Part shown: one piece after another, positions 50,426 to 59,951 of the stretch
Layout: the number at the start of each line of letters is the position of its first letter
How positions within the stretch are numbered: position 1 is the first letter of the stretch
NCBI GenBank assembly: GCA_001189345.1
Contig: LFKV01000010.1
Coordinates: 186,001-250,000 of the forward strand
Source: Candidatus Paraburkholderia kirkii
GTDB lineage: Bacteria > Pseudomonadota > Gammaproteobacteria > Burkholderiales > Burkholderiaceae
Direction of reading: 5' to 3'
DNA length: 64,000 nt
Program-made: the position numbers and the translations under genes
Notes under the pieces: model-generated
What the model was told of the DNA's origin: nothing
Database searches by the model: none
Seen by the model: the letters and a program-made list of their open reading frames with translations, nothing else

Positions 50426-52537
50426 ATGAGCGATACCACGTCCACCCTGGCAGCGGCCAATCCGCTGCTCGATTTCTCCGATCTTCCGCGCTTCGGCGAG
50501 ATCAGGCCCGAACACGTCACGCCGGCGCTCGACGTACTACTGGCCGCGGCGAAAGCCGCCGTCGACCGCGCGACCGCGCCCGCCACGCCCGCCACCTGGA
50601 CGGACGTCGTCGAGGCGGTCGAGCAGGAATCGGAAAAATTGTCGCGCGCGTGGGGCATCATCGGCCATCTGAACGCGGTCGCCGATACCCCCGAGCTGCG
50701 CGCCGCGCACGCCGAGAACCTGCCGCGCGTCACCGAATTATCCGCGAGCGTCGGCCAGAATCTCGCGCTCTACGAGAAGTACAAGGCGATCGCCGCGGGA
50801 CCGGAGTTCGCGGGCCTGTCCGCCGAGCGCAAGAAGATCCTGGAAAACGCGCTGCGCGATTTCCGTCTTTCCGGCGCGGAGCTGCCCGAGGACCGCAAGC
50901 CGCGTTTCGCGCAGTTGCAGGAAGAGCAGGCGGCGCTGTCGAAGGCGTTCTCCGATCACGTGCTCGACGCCACCAACGTCTATGAATACGTCGTCATGCA
51001 GGAGAGCGACCTCGCCGGCCTGCCCGATGACGTGATCGAAGCGGCGCGCGAGGCCGCCCAGCGCGACGGCAAGGAAGGCTGGAAGTTCACGCTGCATTTC
51101 CCGTCGTATTTCCCCGTGCCGCAGTACGCCGAGCACCGCCCGATGCGCGAGGCGATGTACCGCGCATATGTCACGCGCGCCTCGGAGCTGGGCGAAACCT
51201 ACTGCGGCGGCAAGCCCGAATGGGACAACACGGCGAACGTCGTCGAGCATCTCAAGCTGCGCGAGGAAGAAGCGCGCACGCTCGGCTACGAGAGCTTCGC
51301 GGAAGTGTCGCTCGCGCCGAAGATGGCCGAGTCGCCCGCGCAGGTCATCGCATTTCTCGAAGACCTCGCGCAACGCGCCCGCCCCTATGCCGAAAACGAC
51401 TGGATGGAGCTGCGTGCGTTCGCCGCGACCGAGCTCGGCATGCCCGAGCTTCAGCCCTGGGACATCGCGTATGCGGCCGAGAAGTTGCGCGAGAAGCGCT
51501 ATTCGTTCTCGGAAAACGAAGTGAAGCAGTACTTCCCGCAGGAAGCCGTGCTGAAGGGCCTGTTCAAGGTCACGGAGACGCTCTTCAACGTGTCGATCCG
51601 CCGCGACGAAGCGGCCGTCTGGAATCCGGACGTGCGCTTCTTCCGCGTCGAGAACAAGGACGGCACGCTCGTCGCGCAATTCTACCTCGATCTCTACGCG
51701 CGCGAAGGCAAGCACGGCGGCGCATGGATGGACAACGCCCGCTCGCGCCACAAGCGCACGCAAGGCGCCGTGCAGACGCCGGTCGCCTATCTCACCTGCA
51801 ACTTCTCGGCGCCGGTGGGCGGCAAGCCGGCCTGCTTCACGCACGATGAAGTCATCACACTGTTCCACGAGTTCGGCCACGGCCTGCATCACATGCTGAC
51901 GCGCGTCGACGAGCTTGGCGTGTCGGGCATCAACGGCGTCGAATGGGACGCGGTCGAATTGCCGTCGCAGTTCATGGAGAATTTCTGCTGGGAATGGGAC
52001 GTGCTCACCGACATGTCCACGCACGTCGATACCGGCGAGCCGCTGCCGCGCGAGCTGTTCGACAAGATGCTCGCCGCGAAGAACTTCCAGAGCGGTCTCG
52101 GCACGCTGCGCCAGATCGTCTTCTCGATGTTCGACATGGTGCTGCACACGTCCTACGATCCCGACGACGCGACACAGAACGTAAACGACGTCGCGCGCGC
52201 GATCAACGAGAAGTTCCATGTGATCCCGCAGGCGCCGTTCTCGCGCTGGCCGAACACGTTCAGCCACATCTTCGTGGGCGGCTACGCGGCGGGCTATTAC
52301 AGCTACAAGTGGGCCGAAGTGCTGTCCGCCGACGCCTACGCCGCGTTCGAGGAGGCCGCGAAGGTCGGCAACGGCTCGGTGCTGGATGCGAAGACAGGCA
52401 CGCGCTATCGCCGCGAGATTCTCGAAGTGGGCGGCAGCCGCCCAGCGATGGACTCCTTCAAGGCGTTCCGCGGCCGCGAGCCGAACATCGACGCCTTGCT
52501 GCGTCATAACGGCATGTCAGGGCAGGCGCTGCACTGA
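50426..52537 (+). CDS. prlC: Oligopeptidase A (M3 metallopeptidase)
   Basis: PrlC/OpdA is a cytosolic zinc oligopeptidase that degrades cleaved signal peptides and other short peptides. The conserved start is ATG 50426 (MSDTTSTLAAANPLLDFSDL), 703 residues; the frame is open upstream but overlaps folD. The zinc site HEFGHGLHHML starts at residue 481, and the third ligand lies in GVEWDAVELPSQFMENFCWE. The C-terminus reads RDGRPAM-like GGSRPAMDSFKAFRGREPNI. Intact, followed by a terminator. Confidence 0.95.
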   Translation: MSDTTSTLAAANPLLDFSDLPRFGEIRPEHVTPALDVLLAAAKAAVDRATAPATPATWTDVVEAVEQESEKLSRAWGIIGHLNAVADTPELRAAHAENLPRVTELSASVGQNLALYEKYKAIAAGPEFAGLSAERKKILENALRDFRLSGAELPEDRKPRFAQLQEEQAALSKAFSDHVLDATNVYEYVVMQESDLAGLPDDVIEAAREAAQRDGKEGWKFTLHFPSYFPVPQYAEHRPMREAMYRAYVTRASELGETYCGGKPEWDNTANVVEHLKLREEEARTLGYESFAEVSLAPKMAESPAQVIAFLEDLAQRARPYAENDWMELRAFAATELGMPELQPWDIAYAAEKLREKRYSFSENEVKQYFPQEAVLKGLFKVTETLFNVSIRRDEAAVWNPDVRFFRVENKDGTLVAQFYLDLYAREGKHGGAWMDNARSRHKRTQGAVQTPVAYLTCNFSAPVGGKPACFTHDEVITLFHEFGHGLHHMLTRVDELGVSGINGVEWDAVELPSQFMENFCWEWDVLTDMSTHVDTGEPLPRELFDKMLAAKNFQSGLGTLRQIVFSMFDMVLHTSYDPDDATQNVNDVARAINEKFHVIPQAPFSRWPNTFSHIFVGGYAAGYYSYKWAEVLSADAYAAFEEAAKVGNGSVLDAKTGTRYRREILEVGGSRPAMDSFKAFRGREPNIDALLRHNGMSGQALH

Positions 52538-52545
52538 GTCTTCCC

Positions 52546-52580
52546 GAAAAAACCCCGGCCGCTGCGGCCGGGGGTTTTTT
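52546..52580. terminator. Bidirectional rho-independent terminator
   Basis: AACCCCGGCCGC and GCGGCCGGGGGTT form a strong GC stem, with AAAAAA before and TTTTTTT after. It ends prlC (plus) and touches the stop of the deaminase-like gene (minus). Confidence 0.85.
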
Positions 52581-53773
52581 TATCGTCTGTCGATCCTGAA
52601 ATCCACTTCCGCCGCCCGCAGGCGGATTGCCTCGACCGGGTCGCGCGCGTCCAGCACGACGCAGTCCGCATGGCATCCCACGTCGAGGCCGTAGCCTTCC
52701 AGTCCGAGAATGCGCGCGGGTGTCGTCGTCACGGCTTCGAAGCACGCGCGCATCGCGTCCACGCCCGTCATCTGCGCGACGTGCAGGCCCATGTGCGCGA
52801 CTTCCAGCATGTCGCCGGAGCCCAGGCTGTACCATGGGTCCATCACGCAATCGTGGCCGAACGCGACGTCGATCCCGGCCGCCATCAGTTCCGGCACGCG
52901 CGTCATGCCCCTGCGCTTCGGATACGTATCCGAGCGCCCTTGCAGCGTGATGTTGATGAGCGGGTTGGCGATCGCCGATACGCCCGCCTCGCGCATCAGC
53001 GGAATGAGCTTGCTGACGTAGTAGTTGTCCATCGAGTGCATGGACGTGAGACGCGAGCCGGTCACGCGCCCGTGCAGTCCGAGCCGGTGCGTCTCGGCGG
53101 CGAGTGTTTCGATGTGGCGCGACATCGGATCGTCGGATTCGTCACAGTGCATGTCGACGCGCAAGCCCTGCTCCGCCGCGTATTCGCAAAGAAGCTTCAC
53201 GGATGCCGCGCCGTCCGCCATCGTGCGCTCGAAGTGCGGAATGCCCCCGACGACGTCCACGCCCATCGAGATCGCGCGCTTCAGGTTCTCGAACGCCCCC
53301 GCGCAACGCAATACGCCGTCCTGCGGAAACGCGACGAGCTGCAGATCCAAATAGGGCTTCACGCGCCGCTTCACCTCGACGAGCGCTTCGACCGCGAGCA
53401 GCCGCAGCTCGCACACGTCGACGTGCGAGCGGATCGCGAGCAGCCCGCGCACGACCGCCCAGTCGCAATACTGCAGCGCGCGCTCGACGAGCGCCTCCTG
53501 CGTGAGCTCGGGCTTCAGCTCGCCCCACAGCGCGATGCCTTCGAGCAGCGTGCCCGACGCGTTCACGCGCGGCAGGCCGTAGGAGAGCGTCGCGTCCATG
53601 TGGAAATGCGCGTCGACGAAAGGCGCGGTGATGAGCGCGCCGTTGGCATCGATTTCCTCGCGCGCGGCGGCGGAAAGATGCAGCTCGATCGCGGCGATGC
53701 GTCCCGCTTCCGTGCCGATGTCGACGAGTTCGCGCGAGTCCGCGAGCGCCGCGCGGCGAATGATCAAATCCAT
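52580..53773 (-). CDS. Cytosine-deaminase-like amidohydrolase
   Basis: This 397-residue member of the amidohydrolase superfamily has the metal site FVDAHFHMDATLSY, the downstream VDMHCDESDDPMSRHIETLA (His and Asp/Glu), and the final metal Asp in VAFGHDCVMDPWYSLGSGDM. This pattern fits CodA-type deaminases of cytosine or related N-heterocycles. The C-terminus after LDARDPVEAIRLRAAEVDF is short for the family, which may be natural. It is intact and lies 79 bases downstream of the nitrilase pseudogene in the same direction, suggesting an old heterocycle-catabolic operon. Confidence 0.8.
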   Translation of the reverse strand: MDLIIRRAALADSRELVDIGTEAGRIAAIELHLSAAAREEIDANGALITAPFVDAHFHMDATLSYGLPRVNASGTLLEGIALWGELKPELTQEALVERALQYCDWAVVRGLLAIRSHVDVCELRLLAVEALVEVKRRVKPYLDLQLVAFPQDGVLRCAGAFENLKRAISMGVDVVGGIPHFERTMADGAASVKLLCEYAAEQGLRVDMHCDESDDPMSRHIETLAAETHRLGLHGRVTGSRLTSMHSMDNYYVSKLIPLMREAGVSAIANPLINITLQGRSDTYPKRRGMTRVPELMAAGIDVAFGHDCVMDPWYSLGSGDMLEVAHMGLHVAQMTGVDAMRACFEAVTTTPARILGLEGYGLDVGCHADCVVLDARDPVEAIRLRAAEVDFRIDRR

Positions 53774-53852
53774 CTGCGAAACCTCCGGCGTGGGCTGTTC
53801 GTCCGATTGGTGCGTCGATTGTATCGGGACAGAAATGCCTGCGGAGGCTCGT

Positions 53853-54677
53853 TTCAGCGCATGATGCGTTTTCTGCCGACGATCGCGAAGCTGAGCGGCA
53901 GCGCGCCGCGCGCCGCCGCGCGTTCCGGTTCGGCGGCGAGCGGATAGGCGCTGCCTTGACGCGTGAGTGGCTCATAGAGATCCGGCCGACGCGCAGCCAG
54001 CGCGCCGGCCGCTGCTCGCCTCGGCCAACGCCGGCTTCACCTGCGCGACGATCAGGCCGTCCTGCGTCGCCGAGTGACGCGCGAGCACGCGGCCGTCCGG
54101 GCCGACGATCATCGCCTCGTCGCGCGACGGATGGCTGTAGGCGATGTACAAATACCGTTGTCGGCGGCACGTCGGGCCGCAGCGCCGCTCATGGGCAGCA
54201 GTGCCGCGCCCATGAGCGCCGTCATCCGCACGTTCTCGACGACGTCGTTGTCGGCGCCGATCAGGATGCCGATGCGCACGCCGAACGGCGCATCGAACAC
54301 CGTGAAGCGGTTGCCGCCGTGCAGCCCGCGATGCATCGCATGCAGCTTGCGATGGCGCACGCGCGTGCCGCCGCCCTGGAAGCAGACCGCATAGCTGTCG
54401 TGGAGCCTTCCGTCGTCGGCGCGCTCGATCCAGCCGACGCCCGCCGCAACGCCCGTGTCGTCGACGGCGGCGACTGCGTCGATCGAAGGTCCGCCGAACG
54501 GTTCGGCTTGCGTTTCGTCCTCCGGACCGCTGATGCACGACTGCGGAAACACGGCGGCCGCACGCCGCTTTTTGCGGCCTGCGAAAGCTTGCCGGCGATG
54601 AGAGCGCAATTGCCCGCGGCATCGCCGTGCCGCGATTCTGACGCAATGACGGTGATGCGAAACGAAGTAGCGTCCAA
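53853..54677 (-). pseudogene. Nitrilase-superfamily hydrolase, frameshifted, catalytic Glu changed
   Basis: Collinear blocks of a carbon-nitrogen hydrolase occur in several frames: FRITVIASESRHGDAAGNCA and LIAGKLSQAAKSGVR, then VFPQSCISGPEDETQAEPFG, then GGGTRVRHRKLHAMHRGLHG (catalytic Lys in RKLH) and FGVRIGILIGADNDVVENVR. These are followed by LYIAYSHPSRDEAMIVGPDG and, in another frame, RRPDLYEPLTRQGSAY to the stop at 53853. In this superfamily the catalytic Glu normally follows FP; here the codon is CAG (Gln). With at least three frameshifts the gene is dead. It precedes the deaminase-like gene. Confidence 0.75.
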
Positions 54678-54784
54678 GCGAGGCTCCGGACAAACGAGTA
54701 GACGGCCTCATTGAACCGCTCGCGCATCGATAAGTAAAATGAATGTTTCGATCGATTCGATCGCCGATTGGAATCGAACGCCAT

Positions 54785-55671
54785 ATGGAACTGAGGCTCC
54801 TGCGCACCTTCCTCGCGATCGCGGACCTGCGTCATTTCGGCCGCGCGGCGCCGCATTGCACCTGAGCCAGCCCGCGCTCAGCAAGCAGATCGCGGCGCTG
54901 GAAGCGAGCCTCGGCACGCGGCTTTTCGAGCGCGGCCGCCATGGGGCCGATCTGACGACGTTCGGCGCGAGCTTCCTTGCGGATGCGCAAATGCTCGTGC
55001 GTGACGCCGACGCCGTGCTCGCCCGCGCGCGCGACGCGGCGAGCGGCGCGCGCGGATTCCTGCGCGTGGGCCTGTGCCTGTCGACGCTCACGCACGTGCC
55101 GAAGCTCATCGCCGAGTTCGGCGCGCTCCATCCGGGCGTGAGCATCACACTGCACGATCTTTCCTCGCACGAGCAAACGCGCCGCCTTCTCGCGGGCAAG
55201 CTCGACGCGGGATTCATGCGCATGCCCGCCGGCCCCGGGCTCGCGGGCTTCACCGTGCTCGACGAAACGCTCGCGCTGGCCGTGCCCGAGCACGCGCGCC
55301 ATACGCGCCTGCCGGCGAACCTGGACGAGCTGAACGAGCCGGGATTCATCGCGCTGTCGCGAACGCGCGGGCCGGGCCTGGCCGCGCAGATCGACCGCTG
55401 GTGCGCCGAGCACGGCTTCGTACCGCGCGTGATTCAGGAGGCGGACGACATCCAGTCCGTGCTCGCGTCGGTGGCGGGCGACGTGGGCGCGGCGTTCCTG
55501 CCGTCGCGCGCGCAGTATCTGTTGCGAGATGCCCGCGTGCTGACTCTGCGCGACAGGTCCACGCGATGGCGCGTCGGCCTCGCATGGGAAGACGAACGCG
55601 ATGATGCGGTCACGCGCCGCTTCGTCGCGTTCATGAAGGCGCTGCAGGGGCGCGCTACGCTCGACGATTGA
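54785..55671 (+). pseudogene. LysR-type transcriptional regulator, frameshifted in the HTH
   Basis: ATG 54785 starts MELRLLRTFLAIADLRHFGR, a typical LysR N-terminus, but a base is missing near 54850 (GCGGCGCCGCATTG). The remaining HTH (ALHLSQPALSKQIAALEASL) and the whole effector domain are in another frame through LKALQGRATLDD-like residues to 55671. The effector region has GFLRVGLCLSTLTHVPKLIA and VGAAFLPSRAQYLLRDARV. It is divergent from the nitrilase/deaminase genes and was probably their regulator. It overlaps the convergent acetyltransferase by 17 bases. Confidence 0.85.
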
Positions 55672-56221
55672 GCTTCGAGCGCAGCATCGCCTTGATGCCG
55701 GGCCATTCGTCGTCGATAATCGAAAAGCGCACCGAATTGCGCTTGCGGCCATCGGGCACGATGCGTTCGTGCCGCACGATGCCCTCCTGTTTCGCGCCGA
55801 TGCCGAGTATCGCGGCGCGCGACTTCCCGTTGAGCTCGTCGGTGATGAACTGCACGCGCACGCAATGCATGGTTTCGAACGCGTGGGCGAGCGGCAGGAA
55901 TTTCGCTTCCGCGTTGCATCCCGTGCGCTGCGCCGATGCCGCGAGCCACGTATGGCCGATCTCGAGCTTCCGGTTCACGCGATCGATCTTCCAGAAGCGC
56001 GTGCTGCCGACCACCCGCCCGTCATGCCGCCGCACGATCACGAATGGCATGACGGTGCCCGCCTCGCGGCCCGCGAGCGCCGTGTCGACGTAGCGGTCGA
56101 TGGTGTCCTCGCTCGGCACGACCGTCACGCTGAGATTCCAGAGCGCGCCGGCGGCGGCGTCGAGCAAGGCGGCGCGGTCCGCGCGTTGCAGCGGGCGAAG
56201 CTGCACGCGTTCGCCCATCAA
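55655..56221 (-). CDS. GNAT-family acetyltransferase
   Basis: This 188-residue protein matches the RimJ/RimL-like branch of GNAT enzymes, acetylating an amino group with acetyl-CoA. It opens GERVQLRPLQRADRAALLDA, has GSTRFWKIDRVNRKLEIGHT (the beta4-region), and HCVRVQFITDELNGKSRAAI in place of the usual NxxS. The CoA-binding Q/RxxGxG/A stretch appears as ASAQRTGCNAEAKFL. The substrate is unknown. The gene is intact and lies between the LysR and kdpD pseudogenes. Confidence 0.8.
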   Translation of the reverse strand: MMGERVQLRPLQRADRAALLDAAAGALWNLSVTVVPSEDTIDRYVDTALAGREAGTVMPFVIVRRHDGRVVGSTRFWKIDRVNRKLEIGHTWLAASAQRTGCNAEAKFLPLAHAFETMHCVRVQFITDELNGKSRAAILGIGAKQEGIVRHERIVPDGRKRNSVRFSIIDDEWPGIKAMLRSKLNRRA

Positions 56222-56330
56222 TGTCGGCTGAGGGTTCGCTCATCGATCGGGTTCGAGGTTCTGACGTGAGCGGACATCATAAGGCGCGACGCTGTCGCGC
56301 GCTGGCGAGCCGGCGTCCGGCACGCCGGTT

Positions 56331-58567
56331 TCACGCTTCGCCCGCTCCCAGCGCCGCCCTCGATTCGACTTCCTCGTCGGGCGGCACATCCTCCGGCGGC
56401 GCCTCGTCGGCGGGCAGCGAGAACCAGAAGCGCGCACCGAGCACGCGGCCGCTCGCGTCCATGCGATTCTCGACGCCGATCTTCCTGCCGTGCGCCTCGA
56501 CGATCGCGCGGCAGATCGCGAGGCCGAGCCCGATGCCCGGTTGCGCGGATTCCTTCTCGCCGCGCGTGAACTTGTCGAAGAGGCGGCTCTGCATGCCGGA
56601 CGGCACGCCCGGACCTTCATCGTCGATGCATACGCGCACGAAGCGGGCGTCGCCGTCGCGCTCCAGCGCCGCGCCGATCCGGATCGGCGTGCCCGGCGGC
56701 GTGTACTTCGCGGCATTCTCCAGCAGGTTGGCGAAGAGACGCTCCATCAGCACGGCGTCGAGCTGGAGCAACGGCAGATTCGCCGGCACGCGCACCTGCA
56801 CGGGCCGGCCTTCGAGCACGCGGCGCGATGCGGCGAGCGCGGCGCCGACGGTTTCCTCGAGCATCGACCACTGAGACGGTTCAGACGGATCGAGCCCGCC
56901 TGCAGGCGCGCCATGTCGAGCAGATTGGTCACGAGCCCGCTCATGCGCAGCGCTTCCTCGTGAATCGCGTGAACGAGCTCCTGCGACGCACCCGTATCGC
57001 CGCCCGCCTCGCGCGCCTGCTCCTCCAGCACCGAAGCGAAGCCGACGCTCGACGTGAGCGGCGTGCGCAGATCGTGCGAAATCGCGGACAGGAGTGAGTT
57101 GCGCAGGCGCTCCGACTCCATGTTGACGAGCGCGTCCTGCGCGATCTCGACGTAATGCACGCGCTCCAGCGCGAGCGCGAGCGCGATCTGCGCTGCGAAC
57201 GTCTCGATCATGCGGCGCTGCTCGGGCACCGCGAGCTCGGCTTCGCGCCCGGTCACGAGCGCGAGCACGCCGCGCGCACGCATCGGCGCCTTCAGCGGCA
57301 GATAGAGGGCCTGGCTCGCGGGCAAGGTCTCCGTGCCGCGCCCCGCGGGCTTCTGCTGGTCGTAGACCCATTGCGCGATGTCGAGATCGAGTTGCCCGGC
57401 ATCGAGCGTCGTGTCCGGATTCGGCTCGCCGACTTTCTGGCGCACCTTTTCGGCGGCATCGGGAAGGAGAATCGCGACCTTCGCCTGAAAGACCTCGGCG
57501 ACGTGCCGCGTGCCGATCTCGATGATCTGCTCGGTCATCAACGCGGCGGCGAGCTCCTTGGTCATCGCGACATGGCGCCGGTGCGGCGTTCGCGCTGCGA
57601 GGTGATGCGCGCCTCGCGCCGCAGGCTCGAGGTCAGATGGCTGATGGTGAGCGAGGTCAGGAGCATCACGATGAAGGTCAGCAGATATTGCGTATCCGCC
57701 ACCGAGAACGAGAGCTCCGGCGGCACGAAGAAGAAATCGAACGCGGCGACCGAGAGAAACGACAGCATCACGCCCGGCCCGCGTCCGAGGCGCACCGCCG
57801 CGAAGATCACGCCGAGCAGGTAGAGCATCACGAGATTCGTGATGGCGAACTGGCGCGCGGCCAGCATATCGGCGACGAGCGTGATGCCCGCGCCGAGGGC
57901 GAGTTCGCGCAGCGCGATGAGATTGCCTTTGCGGAAGAAGTTGCGTACTGTGTGCTCGGCCTGCTGCGGCAGATAGACCTTGCCTTCGCGCAGGCGGTCG
58001 AGCAGTTCTTCGGGTGGCAGATTGACGAGCGTGACTTCATCGGCGAGATCGAACACGCGGTTGGGCACGGTTTCCCAGACGCGAATGCTGGTGATGCGGC
58101 CGACGATGTCGTTGAGGCTCTCGAGATGCTGGACGTTGACGGTCGTATAGACGTCGATGCCTGCGTCGAGCAGTTCCTGCACGTCCTGCCAGCGTTTCAT
58201 GTGGCGCGAGCCCTGGACGTTGGAATGCGCGAGCTCGTCGACGAGGATCAGTTGCGGCTTTCTGGCGAGGGCGGCGTCGGGGTCGAATTCGGCGAGCAGG
58301 CGGCTGCGGTATTCGATGCGCGCGCGCGGGCGGCAGGATTTCGAGCCCTTCGAGCAGCGCTAGCGTTTCCTTGCGGCCATGCGTTTCGACCACGCCTACG
58401 ACGACTTCCACGCCCTCGTCGCGACGGCGGCGCGCGGCCTGCAGCATCGCGAAGGTTTTGCCGACGCCAGCGGAGGCGCCGAAGAAGATTTTCAGCGTGC
58501 CACGCTGGCGTTTTTCTTCTTCGCGATGCAGCTTGTCGAGGAGTTCGTCGGGGATTGGGCGAGGCAT
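56331..58567 (-). pseudogene. kdpD: Osmosensitive K+ channel sensor kinase KdpD, three frameshifts
   Basis: KdpD senses potassium limitation and phosphorylates KdpE. The N-terminal KdpD domain has Walker A LKIFFGASAGVGKTFAML; an extra base near 58330 shifts the frame. The next block reads ELLDAGIDVYTTVNVQHLES and holds four membrane segments (for example FAITNLVMLYLLGVIFAAV). A missing base near 57565 shifts again (GAM / AMTKELAAALMTEQ), followed by GAF and the H-box LLSAISHDLRTPLTSSVGFA. A third loss near 56905 precedes LDPSEPSQWSMLEETVGAAL and the ATPase domain (LLENAAKYTPPGTPIRI, PGIGLGLAICRAIVEAHG). No kdpE follows. It is nonfunctional. Confidence 0.88.
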
Positions 58568-58619
58568 CGTTGATTTTTTTGCTGGCGCGATGGGGTGTTG
58601 TTTGTTTGCTTGCTTGTTT

Positions 58620-58723
58620 GGGCTTCTATGGAATCCTGTTTTCTTAGTGGTCTATTGGCACTGCCCCTGTGCGGGGCGGCAGTGCCAATAGATCACTAAG
58701 AAAACAGGATTCCATAGAAGCCC
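58620..58723. repeat. 104-bp near-perfect palindrome between kdpC and kdpD (MITE-like)
   Basis: The left arm (58620-58665) runs GGGCTTCTATGGAATCCTGT to TATTGGCACTGCC. The right arm (58678-58723) is its reverse complement, differing at one of 46 positions (GTGGTC against GTGATC), which would be a G-U pair in plus-strand RNA. The 12-base centre CCTGTGCGGGGC can fold further. Outside the arms, GCTTGTTTG and CAGGCAAACG extend the symmetry imperfectly. It sits between the kdpC stop and the kdpD start, where a short or overlapping junction is normal, so it is likely an inserted element. Confidence 0.85.
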
Positions 58724-58837
58724 AGGCAAACGAATCAACCAACCCATCACGGCGCAGCCTTCCCACCAGCATCCAACGCAAGATTCAATTTAAGCACATT
58801 CACCCTAGGCTCTCCGAGCACGCCAAACTGCCGCCTA

Positions 58838-59951
58838 TTCCATTGCGTCATTGAATTGGCACTGGTCGAATCCGGCGCGAAGGATCGTCATATTTCCACT
58901 TGATCGGTTTCGGGTTCTTGTTGTGTTCGCGGATGTATCGGCATCAGTTTGCGATCCCAATCCTTCACCGAAGTGAAGATGCCGCGAGCGATCACTTCAC
59001 GCTGAATGCGCGAGAACCAGTTCTCCACCTGGTTGAGCCACGACGAGTAGGTCGGCGTGAAGTGCAGGTGCACGTTGCGCTGCGCATCAAGGACGTCGGC
59101 AACCCGCTGCGTCTTATGGCTGCTGACGTTGTCGCAGATCGCGTGGATTTCCCGGCGTTTGGGCTGGCTGGCGACGACGTCGGTCAGGAAGGCCACGAAC
59201 TGCTCGCTGGTGTGGCGCGCCACCGTCTTGCCCAGCACCTCGCCGGTGGCAGTATTGAACGCCGCGAACAGGCTGAGCGTGCCGTTGCGCTTGTACTCGA
59301 AGCCGTGACTCTCGGCGCGCCCGGGCGACAGCGGCAGCATACGGTCCTTGCGATCGAGTGCCTGGATCGCGGTCTTCTCGTCCACGCAGAACACCGCTGC
59401 GTGCGCCGGCGGGTTCAGGTACAGCCCGATCACGTCGGCTGCCTTGGTCTCGAAGTCCGGGTCGTTGGAGACCATGTGCCGCTCCAACTGCTGCGGCTTG
59501 ATGCCGTGCTTGCGCCAGATGCGCTGCACGGCCGAGACCGATACGTCGCCGAGTTCTGCTGCGAGCTTGTAGCTACTCCAGTGTGTCGAACCGTCGGCGG
59601 GTTTGTGCTTGAGGGTGCACTTGAGCACCCGCGCTTCCAGTTTGGCCGGTGGCTGCGTAGGCGCCCGCCCGCGGTGCCGGGCGTACATGCCGGCTAGTCG
59701 CTCGCTGAGGAAGCGCCCCGACCAGCGTGCGATGAAGCGCGAATCGCAACCCAGTGTGCGCATGATACTGTCGCGCGATTCGCCGTCCTCGAGCATCAGG
59801 ATCAACTTTGCGCGTCGCACGTCCGCCGCACGCACCGTTCGGCTGCGCGCCGCCGACAACAGTTGCTCACGTTCGATATCTGTCAGGTTCATTTTGACCC
59901 ATGACCTGTATCTGAACACAGACAGGGTACTAATTCAATAACGCAATGGAC
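58838..59951 (-). mobile_element. IS630-family insertion sequence, copy 2, complete, within kdpC
   Basis: The element is 1114 bp, flanked by TA on both sides (58836-58837 and 59952-59953), a duplicated TA from a CTAG-type target. Terminal inverted repeats are TTCCATTGCGTCATTGAATT on the left and, on the complement at the right, GTCCATTGCGTTATTGAATT. Excising it restores the kdpC codons ACG ACT AGG CGG CAG (TTRRQ). It is the same element as copy 1 at 36510, which lacks one end. Confidence 0.92.
58888..59892 (-). CDS. IS630-family transposase (copy 2)
   Basis: Identical to copy 1 except for at least one residue (KTQRVADVLDAQ here, ADFLDAQ there). DDE residues are the same: CVDEKTAI, AICDNVSSH and NQVENWFSR. 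It carries the same C-terminal frame change after RKLM, so the shared shift predates the duplication or is part of the element's normal state. The start ATG corresponds to MNLTDIEREQLLSA. Confidence 0.88.
   Translation of the reverse strand: MNLTDIEREQLLSAARSRTVRAADVRRAKLILMLEDGESRDSIMRTLGCDSRFIARWSGRFLSERLAGMYARHRGRAPTQPPAKLEARVLKCTLKHKPADGSTHWSSYKLAAELGDVSVSAVQRIWRKHGIKPQQLERHMVSNDPDFETKAADVIGLYLNPPAHAAVFCVDEKTAIQALDRKDRMLPLSPGRAESHGFEYKRNGTLSLFAAFNTATGEVLGKTVARHTSEQFVAFLTDVVASQPKRREIHAICDNVSSHKTQRVADVLDAQRNVHLHFTPTYSSWLNQVENWFSRIQREVIARGIFTSVKDWDRKLMPIHPRTQQEPETDQVEI

Noticed and set aside
56222..56330. A kdpE remnant after kdpD
   Set aside because: The bases hold only GC-rich hairpins (for example CCGGCGTCCGGCACGCCGG) and no receiver-domain or winged-helix residues in any frame.
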